From: Sporolituus thermophilus DSM 23256
GTDB taxonomy: Bacteria > Bacillota > Negativicutes > Sporomusales > Thermosinaceae
Direction of reading: 5' to 3'
NCBI RefSeq assembly: GCF_900102435.1
Contig: NZ_FNBU01000028.1
Location: forward strand, 1-36,645
Length of the DNA stretch: 36,645 nt
The position numbers and the translations under genes were made by a program. Of the stretch, positions 8,068-16,767 are shown piece by piece. The first letter of the stretch is position 1, and every line of letters starts with the position of its first letter. The notes beneath the pieces are model-generated. The model saw only the letters and a list, made by a program, of their open reading frames with translations, made no database searches and had not been told where the DNA came from.

Positions 8068-9270
8068 ATGAAAGTTTTAGTCGTGAATTGTGGTAGTTCT
8101 TCAATCAAGTATCAGTTGTTCAACATGCAAGACGAATCTGTTCTGGCCAAAGGTCTGGTCGAACGTATTGGCCTGGAAGGTTCTGTACTAACTCACCAGC
8201 CGGCCGGCAAAGACAAGGTTGTTCTTAATGGTGACATTAAAAACCATAGTATTGGCATAAAAATGGTTTTGGACGCCCTCACGCACCCTGATTACGGCGT
8301 GATTTCCAGCATGAGAGAGATTTCCGCTGTCGGCCACCGAGTCGTTCATGGCGGCGAAAAATTTGCCGACTCGGTGCTTATTACGCCTGAGGTTATGAAG
8401 GCGCTGGAGGATTGCATTGAGATGGCGCCGCTACATAATCCGCCCAATATTCTTGGGATTAACGCCTGCGCCGAACTTATGCCGGGTGTGCCGCAGGTAG
8501 GCGTTTTTGATACCGCTTTCCACCAAACTATGCCTAAATATGCTTTCCTGTACGGACTACCGTATGAAGCCTACGAAAAATACGGTCTGCGGCGGTACGG
8601 TTTCCACGGCACCTCGCACAAGTATGTGTCACAACGCGCCGCGGAACTGATGGGGCAACACATGAGTAATCTACGCATTATCACCTGCCATCTTGGCAAC
8701 GGGGCAAGTATTGCTGCCGTGAAGTATGGCAAGTCTGTCGACACCAGCATGGGCTTTACGCCCCTTGAAGGACTGGTCATGGGGACGCGTTCCGGCGAAA
8801 TTGATCCGGCCATTATTCCCTTCCTTATGAAGAAAGAAGGAATGACCGCCGACCAAATTGATACCTACCTCAACAAAAAATCAGGTGTTCTAGGAATATC
8901 TGGTGTATCAAGCGATTTTAGGGATATCGAGGAGGCGGCAGCTGAAGGCAATGAAAGAGCGCAGCTTGCCCTTGATATTTTTGCTTATAAAGTAAAGAAG
9001 TTCATTGGCGGCTATGTAGCGGCTATGGGTGGCGTCGATGCCATTGTCTTCACGGCCGGTCTGGGTGAAAACTCGCCGAGTATGCGCGATAAAATATGCA
9101 ATGGACTGGAATATCTGGGAACCCGCATTGATCCTGTTAAGAATAATATCCGAGGAAAAGCCCAGGAAATCAGTGTTGACGGCGCCAAGGTAAAAATTTT
9201 TGTCATCCCGACTAATGAAGAACTGGTTATCGCTCGTGACACAAAAGCGATTTGCGCCAGCCTGGTATAA
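8068..9270 (+). CDS. ackA: Acetate kinase
   Basis: Interconverts acetyl phosphate + ADP and acetate + ATP, for fermentative ATP gain or acetate activation in the cytosol. 400 residues, the standard length. ASKHA-fold signatures are present: '[10 protein letters not shown]' (7-16), '[11 protein letters not shown]' near 90, '[10 protein letters not shown]' around 178, 'HLGNGASIA' near 208 and '[10 protein letters not shown]'. The start has a purine-rich GATAGGGGGA ribosome site. No phosphotransacetylase gene is seen in the window. The placement before yceD-rpmF is common in Clostridia and Negativicutes. Confidence 0.97.
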   Translation: MKVLVVNCGSSSIKYQLFNMQDESVLAKGLVERIGLEGSVLTHQPAGKDKVVLNGDIKNHSIGIKMVLDALTHPDYGVISSMREISAVGHRVVHGGEKFADSVLITPEVMKALEDCIEMAPLHNPPNILGINACAELMPGVPQVGVFDTAFHQTMPKYAFLYGLPYEAYEKYGLRRYGFHGTSHKYVSQRAAELMGQHMSNLRIITCHLGNGASIAAVKYGKSVDTSMGFTPLEGLVMGTRSGEIDPAIIPFLMKKEGMTADQIDTYLNKKSGVLGISGVSSDFRDIEEAAAEGNERAQLALDIFAYKVKKFIGGYVAAMGGVDAIVFTAGLGENSPSMRDKICNGLEYLGTRIDPVKNNIRGKAQEISVDGAKVKIFVIPTNEELVIARDTKAICASLV

Positions 9271-9297
9271 CCTGCTCGGCGGAGTTCCTAGCGTTTC

Positions 9298-9326
9298 TTG
9301 ACAAACCAGGATGCTCCCGCTATAAT
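9298..9326 (+). promoter_or_regulatory. Perfect sigma-A promoter of yceD-rpmF
   Basis: TTGACA (9298-9303), 17-nt spacer, TATAAT (9321-9326): full consensus. Transcription should begin near 9332-9334, leaving a leader of only about 15 nt before the yceD ATG. Confidence 0.85.
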
Positions 9327-9346
9327 TAGTGAAGGTCGAGTGGAAA

Positions 9347-9853
9347 ATGATGAAAATTGATATCTCGCAGGTAAAACAAGAGGCTGGCGGCCGCAGGTCT
9401 TTTTACTTCGTAACCTCCGCTCCCGAACTAGGGCTTCCGGAAGAAGAATTTGGCTGGGATGGCGGCGATATTATCGTCGAGGGTGAGGTTGCGAATAACG
9501 GTCAATTCCTTGAAATCCGAGGTTCTATTAAGGCTAAAGCGCGCTATGATTGTAACCGCTGTTTAAAGCCTTTTACCATGGCTATGGAAATTCCTTTCAC
9601 CGAAAAGTATTTTACGCCTGGTTTCCTGCCCGACGAAGATGCCGCCAGTTATGAAGGCAATGAAATCGACATTACCGATTTATTGCGCGAAAACCTGTTG
9701 CTTGCCGAGCCGCTTAAACCCTTATGCAGCGAGAGTTGTCGGGGGTTGTGCCCTGTTTGCGGAGCTGATCTCAATGAAAAAGACTGTTCATGTGAAAAAG
9801 GCTCGGTCGATCCCCGGCTGGCCGTACTGCAACAATTGTTTAAAAAAGAATAA
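9347..9853 (+). CDS. yceD: YceD/DUF177 family protein (YlbN)
   Basis: Conserved partner of rpmF; in E. coli and plants YceD homologues are linked to 23S rRNA/50S accumulation, but the precise activity is unsettled. About 168 residues. It carries 'ARYDCNRCLKPF' in the centre and 'CRGLCPVCGADL' plus a 'CSCEKG' tail, the family's cysteine pairs that may bind zinc. The open frame reaches GTG 9329, but that codon lies at about the predicted transcription start, so ATG 9347 (or the adjacent ATG 9350) with GAGTGG just upstream is chosen. It is co-transcribed with rpmF. Confidence 0.85.
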   Translation: MMKIDISQVKQEAGGRRSFYFVTSAPELGLPEEEFGWDGGDIIVEGEVANNGQFLEIRGSIKAKARYDCNRCLKPFTMAMEIPFTEKYFTPGFLPDEDAASYEGNEIDITDLLRENLLLAEPLKPLCSESCRGLCPVCGADLNEKDCSCEKGSVDPRLAVLQQLFKKE

Positions 9854-9875
9854 TGCTGCTAAGGAGGTGTTCTAG

Positions 9876-10055
9876 ATGGCAGTACCAAAGCGTAAACTGT
9901 CCAAATCCCGCCGCGATAAGCGCCGCGCTAATTGGAAGCTGACAATTCCTGGTCTTATTGAATGTCCGCAGTGCCATGAATTAAAAATGCCGCACCGGGT
10001 TTGCCGGGAGTGTGGCTATTATGATGGTAGGGAAGTAGTTAAAACGGCGGAATAA
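9876..10055 (+). CDS. rpmF: 50S ribosomal protein L32
   Basis: A 59-residue protein that starts '[18 protein letters not shown]', the hallmark of L32. A zinc ribbon is formed by C30-x2-C33 and C43-x2-C46, so this is the zinc-binding (C+) form. A strong AAGGAGGTG ribosome site precedes ATG 9876. It sits 22 bp after yceD as in most bacteria and is followed by a strong terminator. Confidence 0.97.
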   Translation: MAVPKRKLSKSRRDKRRANWKLTIPGLIECPQCHELKMPHRVCRECGYYDGREVVKTAE

Positions 10056-10067
10056 AAGGGTGTATAG

Positions 10068-10112
10068 TGAGCAAGATAAAGGCCAATTGGACTTTATCTT
10101 GCTCATTTTATT
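10068..10112 (+). terminator. Intrinsic terminator after rpmF
   Basis: Perfect 14-bp stem TGAGCAAGATAAAG (10068-10081) with its complement at 10092-10105, a 10-nt loop, then TTTTATTTT. It closes the yceD-rpmF transcript just before the fapR promoter. Confidence 0.9.
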
Positions 10113-10126
10113 TTGGCAGAATCTGC

Positions 10127-10154
10127 TTGACTAATATGAGCTAATCGATATAAT
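10127..10154 (+). promoter_or_regulatory. Sigma-A promoter of the fapR fatty-acid operon
   Basis: TTGACT (10127-10132), 16-nt spacer, TATAAT (10149-10154). The predicted start near 10161 lies just before the FapR-box-like palindrome. Confidence 0.75.
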
Positions 10155-10172
10155 AAATACTAGCAATTGGTT

Positions 10173-10189
10173 TTAATACTTGCTAATAA
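10173..10189 (+). promoter_or_regulatory. Putative FapR operator
   Basis: TTAATACTTGCTAATAA matches 13 of 17 positions of the FapR box TTAGTACCTGATACTAA as I remember it, and keeps the TTA..TAA outer symmetry. It lies about +12 to +28 of the predicted transcript and ends 13 nt before the fapR ATG, where bound FapR would block transcription until malonyl-CoA releases it. Confidence 0.65.
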
Positions 10190-10202
10190 ATTAGGTGATA
10201 CC

Positions 10203-10769
10203 ATGGCACGTATACAAAAAAAAATCCGACAGGAGCGTTTGAAGGAGAGGCTACAGACCAGTCCGTTTTCAACCGACGAAGACTTGGCTGAATATTTGCA
10301 GGTCAGCGTGCAGACTATCCGTTTGGATCGGCTGGAGCTTGGTATTCCGGAACTGCGGGAACGGATTAAACAAATGGCAGAGGAAGCCCGTAACAAGCTT
10401 CAAGCCATAGCCAGCACCGATGTAATCGGGGAATTAATTGACCTGGAAGTTGGTAAGAGCGGCATCTCCATTATGACGGTAACAGCCGATATGGTTCTTG
10501 AGAAAACCCAGGTTGCTCGGGCTCATTATATATTTGCTCAGGCTAACTCCTTAGCGCTTGCCGTGGTAGATGCGCCTGCTGCTGTTACTGGCGTTGCTAA
10601 TATTAAATATAAAGTGCCTGTGCGTGTAGGCGAAAAACTGGTAGCAAAGGCAGAAGTTGTACGGAAGAGAGGCAATAAATATTTTATTTGGGTAAAAACT
10701 AGGAACGATATGGAAGAAGTGTTTCGAGCCAAGTTCATTATGGTCTCGTTGGAACATGAAGGGAGATAA
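10203..10769 (+). CDS. fapR: FapR, malonyl-CoA-responsive repressor of fatty-acid synthesis
   Basis: Transcription factor that represses fatty-acid and phospholipid genes and is released by malonyl-CoA. From ATG 10203 it is 188 residues, the family's usual length, with AGGTGAT just before it. The N-terminal helix-turn-helix includes '[27 protein letters not shown]'-type residues (about 22-48), and the C-terminal hot-dog thioesterase-like fold binds the ligand ('[17 protein letters not shown]' region). A TTG at 10167 in the same frame lies before the operator and is rejected. First gene of the operon, so probably autoregulated. Confidence 0.95.
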   Translation: MARIQKKIRQERLKERLQTSPFSTDEDLAEYLQVSVQTIRLDRLELGIPELRERIKQMAEEARNKLQAIASTDVIGELIDLEVGKSGISIMTVTADMVLEKTQVARAHYIFAQANSLALAVVDAPAAVTGVANIKYKVPVRVGEKLVAKAEVVRKRGNKYFIWVKTRNDMEEVFRAKFIMVSLEHEGR

Positions 10770-10771
10770 TA

Positions 10772-11794
10772 ATGAGAGTTGCCGTCGACGCCATGGGTGG
10801 GGATTTTGCTCCCAATGAGATTGTGCTGGGAGCGATAGAGGCAGTTAAAGAATTTTCGTGCGAGGTTGTTTTAGTTGGCGATGAGACAAAAATCAAGCCG
10901 CTTCTCGAGCGGTATGGCGCCCAAGCCCTCTCTAACCTGACTGTTTACCATGCTTCGCAAGTGATTGAAATGCATGAGCATCCGGGAGCTGCTGTCCGTA
11001 AGAAAAAAGATGCTTCTGTGGTTGTTGCAACCCGTTTGGTAAAGGAAGGAAACTGTGATGTAGTAATTTCGGCCGGAAGTACTGGTGCGGCGGTAGCGGC
11101 TGCCATGTTTGGGTTAGGCCGAATTAAGGGAATTGAACGCCCGTCTATCGCTACGCCGATACCCAACTTATCTGGCACCACCGTGCTTCTCGATTCCGGT
11201 GCAAACGTGGACAGCAAGCCGAAACATCTTGTGCAAAGCGCCATCATGGGCTCCATTTACGCAGAATATGTTCTTGGTATAAAAAACCCACGCATCGGCC
11301 TTTTGAATATCGGTGAAGAAGAAACAAAAGGCAATGAGCAGGCATTGGCAACCTATCCACTCCTTAAACAACTGACAACAATTAACTTTATTGGGAATGT
11401 CGAAGGACGTGATATTCCAAAAGGGACGGTAGACGTAGTAGTGTGCGATGGTTTTGTCGGTAACGTTGTTTTAAAGTTGGGAGAGGGTTTGGCCAGTGCC
11501 ATCATGCAACTTTTGAAAGAAGCCATCCAAAATAGCGGCTTCATTGCCAAAATGGCTTCTTTAATGGTTTTACCGGCCTTTCGGGGGTTAAAGAAAAAAC
11601 TGGATTACGCCGAATACGGCGGTGCGCCGCTTCTCGGTGTGGACGGCGGCTTTATCATCTGCCATGGCAGTTCCAAAGCCAAGGCTATTAAAAACGCGAT
11701 AAGAGTGGCCAAAGAATTTACCGACAAACGAGTGGTGGACCATATCCGTGAAAACATTGCGAAGGAGGGAGTCATTACAAATGAAGGCGATTGA
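10772..11794 (+). CDS. plsX: Phosphate acyltransferase PlsX
   Basis: Converts acyl-ACP and phosphate to acyl-phosphate, the acyl donor for PlsY in phosphatidic acid synthesis; it acts at the inner face of the membrane. 340 residues beginning '[14 protein letters not shown]', the family signature, with '[12 protein letters not shown]' and '[12 protein letters not shown]' further on. GAAGGGAGA gives the ribosome site. It starts two bases after fapR and overlaps fabH by 14 bp, so translation is probably coupled. Confidence 0.96.
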   Translation: MRVAVDAMGGDFAPNEIVLGAIEAVKEFSCEVVLVGDETKIKPLLERYGAQALSNLTVYHASQVIEMHEHPGAAVRKKKDASVVVATRLVKEGNCDVVISAGSTGAAVAAAMFGLGRIKGIERPSIATPIPNLSGTTVLLDSGANVDSKPKHLVQSAIMGSIYAEYVLGIKNPRIGLLNIGEEETKGNEQALATYPLLKQLTTINFIGNVEGRDIPKGTVDVVVCDGFVGNVVLKLGEGLASAIMQLLKEAIQNSGFIAKMASLMVLPAFRGLKKKLDYAEYGGAPLLGVDGGFIICHGSSKAKAIKNAIRVAKEFTDKRVVDHIRENIAKEGVITNEGD

Positions 11795-12797
11795 TAGAGG
11801 GGTAGGCATTCTTGGCCTTGGTTGCTATGTACCGGAGAAAGTGCTAACCAATCACGACCTGGAAAAAATGGTCGATACCACAGATGAATGGATAGTCGAG
11901 CGTACAGGCATCCGGGAAAGACGTATCGCGGACCCGGATGTCGCTACCTCCGATTTAGCGACCCGTGCTGCGGAAAGAGCTTTGTCCGATGCTGGTATAA
12001 GTGCTGATGAACTTGACCTTATCATAGTAGCCACAGCTACGCCAGATATGTTTTTTCCTTCGGTCGCTTGTCTGGTGCAGGATAATCTGAAAGCCACCAG
12101 GGCGGCAGCTTTTGATTTGGCGGCCGGCTGCTCCGGTTTTGTTTACGGTCTGACAGTGGGGGCGCAGTTTATTAAAACAGGACTTTACAAAAAAGTACTA
12201 GTTATCGGGGCGGAAACGCTGTCGAAAATTTTAGACTGGACTGACCGCAATACATGTGTACTCTTCGGCGACGGGGCTGGTGCAGCGGTGCTTAGCGAGA
12301 CAGAGCCCGGCTGTGGATTGATAGGGTTTCATCTTGGCGCTGACGGTTCAGGCGGTGATTTGCTCAAGCTGCCGGCCGGCGGTTCCCGGCTGCCTTCTTC
12401 GGTGGAAACAGTGTCACAGCGGTTGCATTTTGTCCATATGAACGGCAACGAGGTATTTAAGTTTGCCGTAAAAGTTATGGGCGAAGCAGCCATCAAAGCG
12501 CTTGAGAATGCAGGGCTTGGACACCAGGAAGTAGATTGCTTGATTCCGCACCAAGCTAATATCCGTATTATTCAGTCAGCGGCCAAACGGTTGAAGCTGC
12601 CGATGGACAAAGTAATAGTTAATGTTGATAAGTATGGCAACACATCAGCGGCGTCCATTCCGATCGCTTTAGAAGAAGCGGTACAAAGCGGAAGGGTAAA
12701 AAATGGCGACGTTGTTGTTTTAGTCGGTTTTGGTGCCGGTTTGACCTGGGCGTCTTGCGTTATAAAATGGTGCAAGGAGGACAAAACTATTGCTTAA
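11781..12797 (+). CDS. fabH: 3-oxoacyl-ACP synthase III
   Basis: Starts each fatty acid by condensing an acyl-CoA primer with malonyl-ACP. The catalytic triad is visible: Cys117 in 'AAGCSGF', His257 in 'PHQANIRI' and Asn287 in 'YGNTSAAS'. From ATG 11781 the protein has 338 residues; GAAGGAGGG lies upstream, inside plsX. An upstream in-frame ATG at 11748 is rejected because it has no ribosome site and adds a non-family extension. It overlaps both plsX (14 bp) and fabK (8 bp). Confidence 0.95.
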   Translation: MKAIDRGVGILGLGCYVPEKVLTNHDLEKMVDTTDEWIVERTGIRERRIADPDVATSDLATRAAERALSDAGISADELDLIIVATATPDMFFPSVACLVQDNLKATRAAAFDLAAGCSGFVYGLTVGAQFIKTGLYKKVLVIGAETLSKILDWTDRNTCVLFGDGAGAAVLSETEPGCGLIGFHLGADGSGGDLLKLPAGGSRLPSSVETVSQRLHFVHMNGNEVFKFAVKVMGEAAIKALENAGLGHQEVDCLIPHQANIRIIQSAAKRLKLPMDKVIVNVDKYGNTSAASIPIALEEAVQSGRVKNGDVVVLVGFGAGLTWASCVIKWCKEDKTIA

Positions 12798-13740
12798 AAA
12801 CAAGCTATGCCAGCTGTTAAATACTGAATACCCTATTTTGCAGGGCGGTATGGCATGGGTGGCAACCGCTGAACTGGCCGCAGCCGTCTCTAACGCCGGC
12901 GGGCTTGGGCTTATTGGCGCCGGTCATATGCCACCCGATGCCCTTCGTGCCGAAATTAGGAAAACCAAAAGCATGACCAACAAGCCCTTTGGGGTTAATA
13001 TCATGCTCATGTCACCTTTTGTCAAAGAAGTTATGCAGGTTGTGGTAGAAGAACGTGTGCCTGTGGTTACTACTGGTGCGGGTAATCCTGCCGAATATAT
13101 TCCGGCTTTAAAAGATATCGGCAGCAAAATTATCCCGGTTGTTGCCTCTGTAGCCCTGGCCAAACGGTTAGAACGGATAGGAGTAGACGCCATCATTGCC
13201 GAAGGTATGGAAAGCGGAGGCCATATTGGCGAAGTAACCACTATGGCGCTGGTTCCACAAGTTGTTGACGCAGTATCGGTACCGGTTATTGCTGCCGGTG
13301 GCATTGGTGATGCCCGCGGCGTAGTTGCTGCTCTGGCGCTCGGTGCACAGGGGGTGCAAATCGGAACGCGCTTTGTGGCATCGGTGGAGTGTATTGCCCA
13401 TCCGAATTATAAAGAAGCCATTTTGAAAGCAAAAGAACGGTCCACGGTCGTAACCGGTCAGTCTACCGGACATCCTGTCCGGGTCATTGCTAATAACTTG
13501 ACGCGCCAGTTTATGGAGCTTGAAAAGCGAGGCGCTTCCCCAGAAGAGTTGGATCGTCTCGGGGCCGGAAAGCTTCGTGCCGCTGCCCGGGACGGTGATG
13601 TCAAAAATGGATCGGTAATGGTCGGGCAGATCGCTGGCATGATCGATGACATTAAGCCAGTAGCAGAAATTATTCAGGATATTGTACGCGATATTCCGAA
13701 AGTGATGGCCCGTATTAGCGAGAATTTTGAGTCAAAATAG
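12790..13740 (+). CDS. fabK: Enoyl-ACP reductase II (FMN-dependent)
   Basis: Final reduction of the elongation cycle, using FMN and NAD(P)H instead of the FabI mechanism. 316 residues forming a TIM barrel: '[12 protein letters not shown]' at the start, His145 in 'ESGGHIGE' (equivalent to the catalytic His144 of S. pneumoniae FabK) and the phosphate-binding '[11 protein letters not shown]'. The start is TTG 12790, after GCAAGGAGG, overlapping the end of fabH. Having FabK here suggests resistance to FabI inhibitors such as triclosan; no fabI is in the window. Confidence 0.93.
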   Translation: MLKNKLCQLLNTEYPILQGGMAWVATAELAAAVSNAGGLGLIGAGHMPPDALRAEIRKTKSMTNKPFGVNIMLMSPFVKEVMQVVVEERVPVVTTGAGNPAEYIPALKDIGSKIIPVVASVALAKRLERIGVDAIIAEGMESGGHIGEVTTMALVPQVVDAVSVPVIAAGGIGDARGVVAALALGAQGVQIGTRFVASVECIAHPNYKEAILKAKERSTVVTGQSTGHPVRVIANNLTRQFMELEKRGASPEELDRLGAGKLRAAARDGDVKNGSVMVGQIAGMIDDIKPVAEIIQDIVRDIPKVMARISENFESK

Positions 13741-13752
13741 GGGGGCTCTGAA

Positions 13753-14697
13753 ATGGTGAGAACGGCTTTTGTCTTTCCTGGTCAAGGTTCACAGGCCGTG
13801 GGTATGGGCAAAGAACTGTACGATGCGTTTAGCGTTGTTCAGACTGTCTTTAAAACAGCCGATGAGGCATTAGGTTTTTCAATTACCGAGCTTTGTTTCA
13901 ACGGCCCGGAGGAGGAGCTGCGCAAAACATATAACACACAGCCCGCTATCTTGACGGTCAGCGTGGCTTGCTATAAAGTACTGGAGGAAAAAGGTCTCAA
14001 ACCCGATATTGTTGCAGGCCACAGTTTAGGCGAGTATTCGGCCCTGGTGGCGGCAGGCGCTATTGATTTCGCTGATGCGGTGCGGCTAGTGCGTAAACGT
14101 GGTCAGTATATGCAGGAAGCTGTCCCGCTTGGTGAGGGTAGCATGGCAGCCATCATGGGGCTTGAGCGGGACAAAGTGGTGGAAGTTTGCGGGCAAGTAC
14201 AGGATCAGGTTGGGCCGGTGCAGGCGGTAAATTTTAATTGTCCCGGACAGATTGTTATTGCCGGACGTACGGCTGCCGTAGAGAAGGCAGTTGAAGAACT
14301 CAAAGCTGCCGGAGCCAAACGGGCAGTTATGCTGCCTGTCAGTGCGCCTTTCCACAGTACCCTTATGCAGCCCGCCGCGGAAAAACTGGCGGCTGAGCTT
14401 GAGAAAATTACCGTTCGCGATGCTGTTGTGCCCGTCGTAGCTAACGTCAATGGCCAAATTATTACCAAGGGTGAGACTATTAAAGCATCACTTGTGCAGC
14501 AAGCGGCCAGTCCTGTTTTATGGGAGGATTGTGTGGATCAAATCGTCCGCTCCGGTGCCAATGTTTTTATCGAAGTTGGTCCAGGGAAAGTCCTCACGGG
14601 TTTCACTAAGAAAATCGCCAAGGATGTTGTCACCCTGAATGTCGAAGACTTGGCTTCGCTAGAAAAAGCCCTTGATTATTTCAAGGAGGTTCGTTAA
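13753..14697 (+). CDS. fabD: Malonyl-CoA:ACP transacylase
   Basis: Moves malonyl from CoA to the ACP phosphopantetheine, supplying elongation units. 314 residues with 'FPGQGSQAVGMG' (8-19), nucleophile Ser91 in GHSLGE, and the partner His in 'PVSAPFHSTLM'. The GTG/ATG region has GGGGGCTCTGAA upstream; ATG 13753 is the only reasonable start. It ends one base before the fabG start. Confidence 0.96.
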   Translation: MVRTAFVFPGQGSQAVGMGKELYDAFSVVQTVFKTADEALGFSITELCFNGPEEELRKTYNTQPAILTVSVACYKVLEEKGLKPDIVAGHSLGEYSALVAAGAIDFADAVRLVRKRGQYMQEAVPLGEGSMAAIMGLERDKVVEVCGQVQDQVGPVQAVNFNCPGQIVIAGRTAAVEKAVEELKAAGAKRAVMLPVSAPFHSTLMQPAAEKLAAELEKITVRDAVVPVVANVNGQIITKGETIKASLVQQAASPVLWEDCVDQIVRSGANVFIEVGPGKVLTGFTKKIAKDVVTLNVEDLASLEKALDYFKEVR

Positions 14698-14698
14698 A

Positions 14699-15442
14699 AT
14701 GCATTTAGACAGTAAAGTGGCAATTGTAACCGGCGCGTCCCGGGGGATTGGCCGCGCGGTGGCAATTGCGCTGGCTAGGGCAGGAGCGAAGGTGGTTGTC
14801 AACTACGCAGGCAATGTCGCAGCAGCCAAAGAGGTAGTGGACGCGATTGTTGCCGAGGGCGGGCAAGCTATCATGGTTCAGGCCGATGTTGCTAATGCCG
14901 AAGCGGTAGAAACGCTTGTCAAACAAGCCATGGATACATTCGGGCGCATCGACATCCTGGTTAACAACGCTGGCATTACCCGTGACAACCTGCTGATGCG
15001 GATGAAGGAAGAAGAATGGGATGCCGTTATAAACACAAATCTTAAAGGTATTTTCCATTGTACCAAGGCTGTTTCTCGTATAATGATGAAACAGAAAAGC
15101 GGTAAGATTATCAACATGACTTCGGTAGTCGGAATAATGGGTAACGCCGGGCAGTCCAACTATGCTGCGGCAAAGGCCGGTGTGATTGGTTTTACCAAAT
15201 CGATGGCTAAGGAATTGGCGTCTCGCGGCATTACCGTCAATGCTATTGCTCCTGGTTTTATCACCACCGATATGACCGCTGTTTTGCCAGAACACGTTAA
15301 AACGGAATTAAGCAGTAAAATTCCTTTAGGTCGACTAGGTACACCCGATGATGTTGCCGCTGCCGTATTATTTTTAGCGTCTGATTATGCAAACTATATA
15401 ACGGGACAGACCATAAACGTCGACGGCGGCATGGTAATGTAA
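14699..15442 (+). CDS. fabG: 3-oxoacyl-ACP reductase
   Basis: NADPH-dependent short-chain dehydrogenase that reduces beta-ketoacyl-ACP. 247 residues with cofactor loop 'TGASRGIG' (11-18), 'NNAG' near 88-91, and active site Ser142, Tyr155 and Lys159. ATG 14699 has a perfect AAGGAGG ribosome site 9 bases upstream inside the end of fabD; an open-frame start at 14672 is rejected. Ends with the usual '[14 protein letters not shown]'. Confidence 0.97.
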   Translation: MHLDSKVAIVTGASRGIGRAVAIALARAGAKVVVNYAGNVAAAKEVVDAIVAEGGQAIMVQADVANAEAVETLVKQAMDTFGRIDILVNNAGITRDNLLMRMKEEEWDAVINTNLKGIFHCTKAVSRIMMKQKSGKIINMTSVVGIMGNAGQSNYAAAKAGVIGFTKSMAKELASRGITVNAIAPGFITTDMTAVLPEHVKTELSSKIPLGRLGTPDDVAAAVLFLASDYANYITGQTINVDGGMVM

Positions 15443-15470
15443 CTCTGCTTTGGAAGGAGGTGAAAGGATT

Positions 15471-15707
15471 ATGACGACTTTTGATAAAGTAAAAGAAATC
15501 GTTGTTGAACAATTAGGCGTTGATGAAGCCGATGTGACTATGGAATCCACCTTTATCGATGATCTTGGCGCTGACTCTCTGGATATTGTCGAGTTAATTA
15601 TGGCCTTCGAAGAGGAATTTAACATTGAAATTCCCGACGAAGTTGCGGAGAAGATCAAGACCGTTAAAGACGCTGTGGAGTACATAGACAAGGAAAAACA
15701 AGGTTAA
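15471..15707 (+). CDS. acpP: Acyl carrier protein
   Basis: 78-residue acidic four-helix carrier. The phosphopantetheine attachment site is Ser36 in 'GADSLD'. GGAAGGAGGTGAAA before ATG 15471 is one of the strongest ribosome sites in the window, fitting the high demand for ACP. An in-frame upstream start at 15450 lies within that site and is rejected. A 17-bp hairpin follows the gene. Confidence 0.98.
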   Translation: MTTFDKVKEIVVEQLGVDEADVTMESTFIDDLGADSLDIVELIMAFEEEFNIEIPDEVAEKIKTVKDAVEYIDKEKQG

Positions 15708-15725
15708 GCATTACCTGTCTAAAAC

Positions 15726-15766
15726 AAGAAAGTCCCGTGAAATTATCCTTTTCGCGGGACTTTCTT
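15726..15766 (+). terminator. Hairpin after acpP (terminator or attenuator)
   Basis: A 17-bp stem with one G-U pair (15726-15742 with 15750-15766; core AAGAAAGTCCCG) and a 7-nt loop. The 3' arm ends TTTCTT but no U tract follows, so termination is probably partial. No promoter is visible between this hairpin and the next gene, so downstream genes likely depend on read-through. Confidence 0.7.
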
Positions 15767-15801
15767 AAAGGTACTGCGCACTTGAATGGAGGAGTTGTTT
15801 C

Positions 15802-16749
15802 TTGAAACTTCCAGAACTGAGAATTGGTCATCTCGTGGCCAAAATACCAATCATCCAAGGAGGAATGGCGGTAAGGATTTCGACGGCACGCTTGGCGGCT
15901 GCGGTGGCTGAAGCAGGCGGAGTAGGCCTGATTGCCGCTTCCGGAATGCCGCTCGATGAGTTACGCCACGAAATTCGACTGGCCCGTTCGCTGACCAAAG
16001 GGATCATTGGCATTAATGCCATGGTTGCTGCGCGGGAATTTGCTAGCCTTGTTCGGACCGCAATTGAAGAAGGAATTGACCTGGTTGTCGCGGGGGCTGG
16101 TTTCTCTCGCGATATGTTTGGTATGGGAAGAGAGTCAGGTACTCCGATTGTGCCGATTGTTTCATCAGTCAAATTAGCAAAAATTTCGGAGTCGTTAGGA
16201 GCAGCCGCTGTCGTAGTCGAAGGAAAGGAAGCCGGGGGTCATCTTGGAACTGACCAGTCAATGCGGGTATTGGTTCCCGAAATCAAGAAGGCAGTAAAGA
16301 TACCGGTTATTGGGGCCGGCGGCGTAATTACTGGCCGGGATATTGTCGAAGTAATGAAGCTTGGTGCGGACGGTGTGCAAATGGGTACTCGTTTTGCCGC
16401 CAGCGAAGAATCCAATGCCGCGCCAGCGCTGAAAGAGTTTTACCTCAAAGCCAGGCCCGAGGATGTTGTATTGATTAAGAGCCCTGTTGGGCTGCCCGGG
16501 CGGGCTGTAAAAAATCCTTTTGCTGAGAAAATTCTTGAAGGTACTGCGCCTACCCCTGATATTTGCAAGGCCTGCCTGAAACACTGCGAGCAGAACTTCT
16601 GCATCATCGATGCTCTGACCCGCGCCCAACAAGGCGATGTGGAGACAGGCCTTGTTTTTACAGGCGAGTACATTCATAAAATAGATGACATCTTACCTGT
16701 GAAAGAGATCTTTGCCCGCCTATTGAAGGAAGTTGAAGAAATAAATTAG
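15802..16749 (+). CDS. FabK-like / nitronate monooxygenase-family FMN oxidoreductase with cysteine cluster
   Basis: Second FMN TIM-barrel of the FabK / 2-nitropropane dioxygenase family, 315 residues. It keeps 'IPIIQGGMAVRIS', the catalytic-type His147 in 'EAGGHLGT' and 'GAGGVITGRDIV'. Unlike the first FabK it carries a C-terminal cluster C255-x2-C258-x3-C262-x4-C267 ('CKACLKHCEQNFC'), absent from the upstream paralogue. Start is TTG 15802 after TGGAGGAG. It could be an alternative enoyl-ACP reductase, given its place between acpP and fabF, or a nitronate monooxygenase; the cysteines might bind a metal or cluster. Substrate not determinable here. Confidence 0.8.
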   Translation: MKLPELRIGHLVAKIPIIQGGMAVRISTARLAAAVAEAGGVGLIAASGMPLDELRHEIRLARSLTKGIIGINAMVAAREFASLVRTAIEEGIDLVVAGAGFSRDMFGMGRESGTPIVPIVSSVKLAKISESLGAAAVVVEGKEAGGHLGTDQSMRVLVPEIKKAVKIPVIGAGGVITGRDIVEVMKLGADGVQMGTRFAASEESNAAPALKEFYLKARPEDVVLIKSPVGLPGRAVKNPFAEKILEGTAPTPDICKACLKHCEQNFCIIDALTRAQQGDVETGLVFTGEYIHKIDDILPVKEIFARLLKEVEEIN

Positions 16750-16767
16750 CTTGTTGAGGTGAGTAAT

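Noticed and set aside
10167-10202. TTG start adding 12 residues to FapR
   Set aside because: Lies within the operator region directly after the transcription start; no ribosome site, and FapR already has its normal length from 10203.
14705-15295. Long minus-strand open frame of 196 codons opposite fabG
   Set aside because: FabG is unambiguous on the plus strand with motifs and ribosome site; the antisense frame has low-complexity His/Asn-rich sequence and is a shadow.
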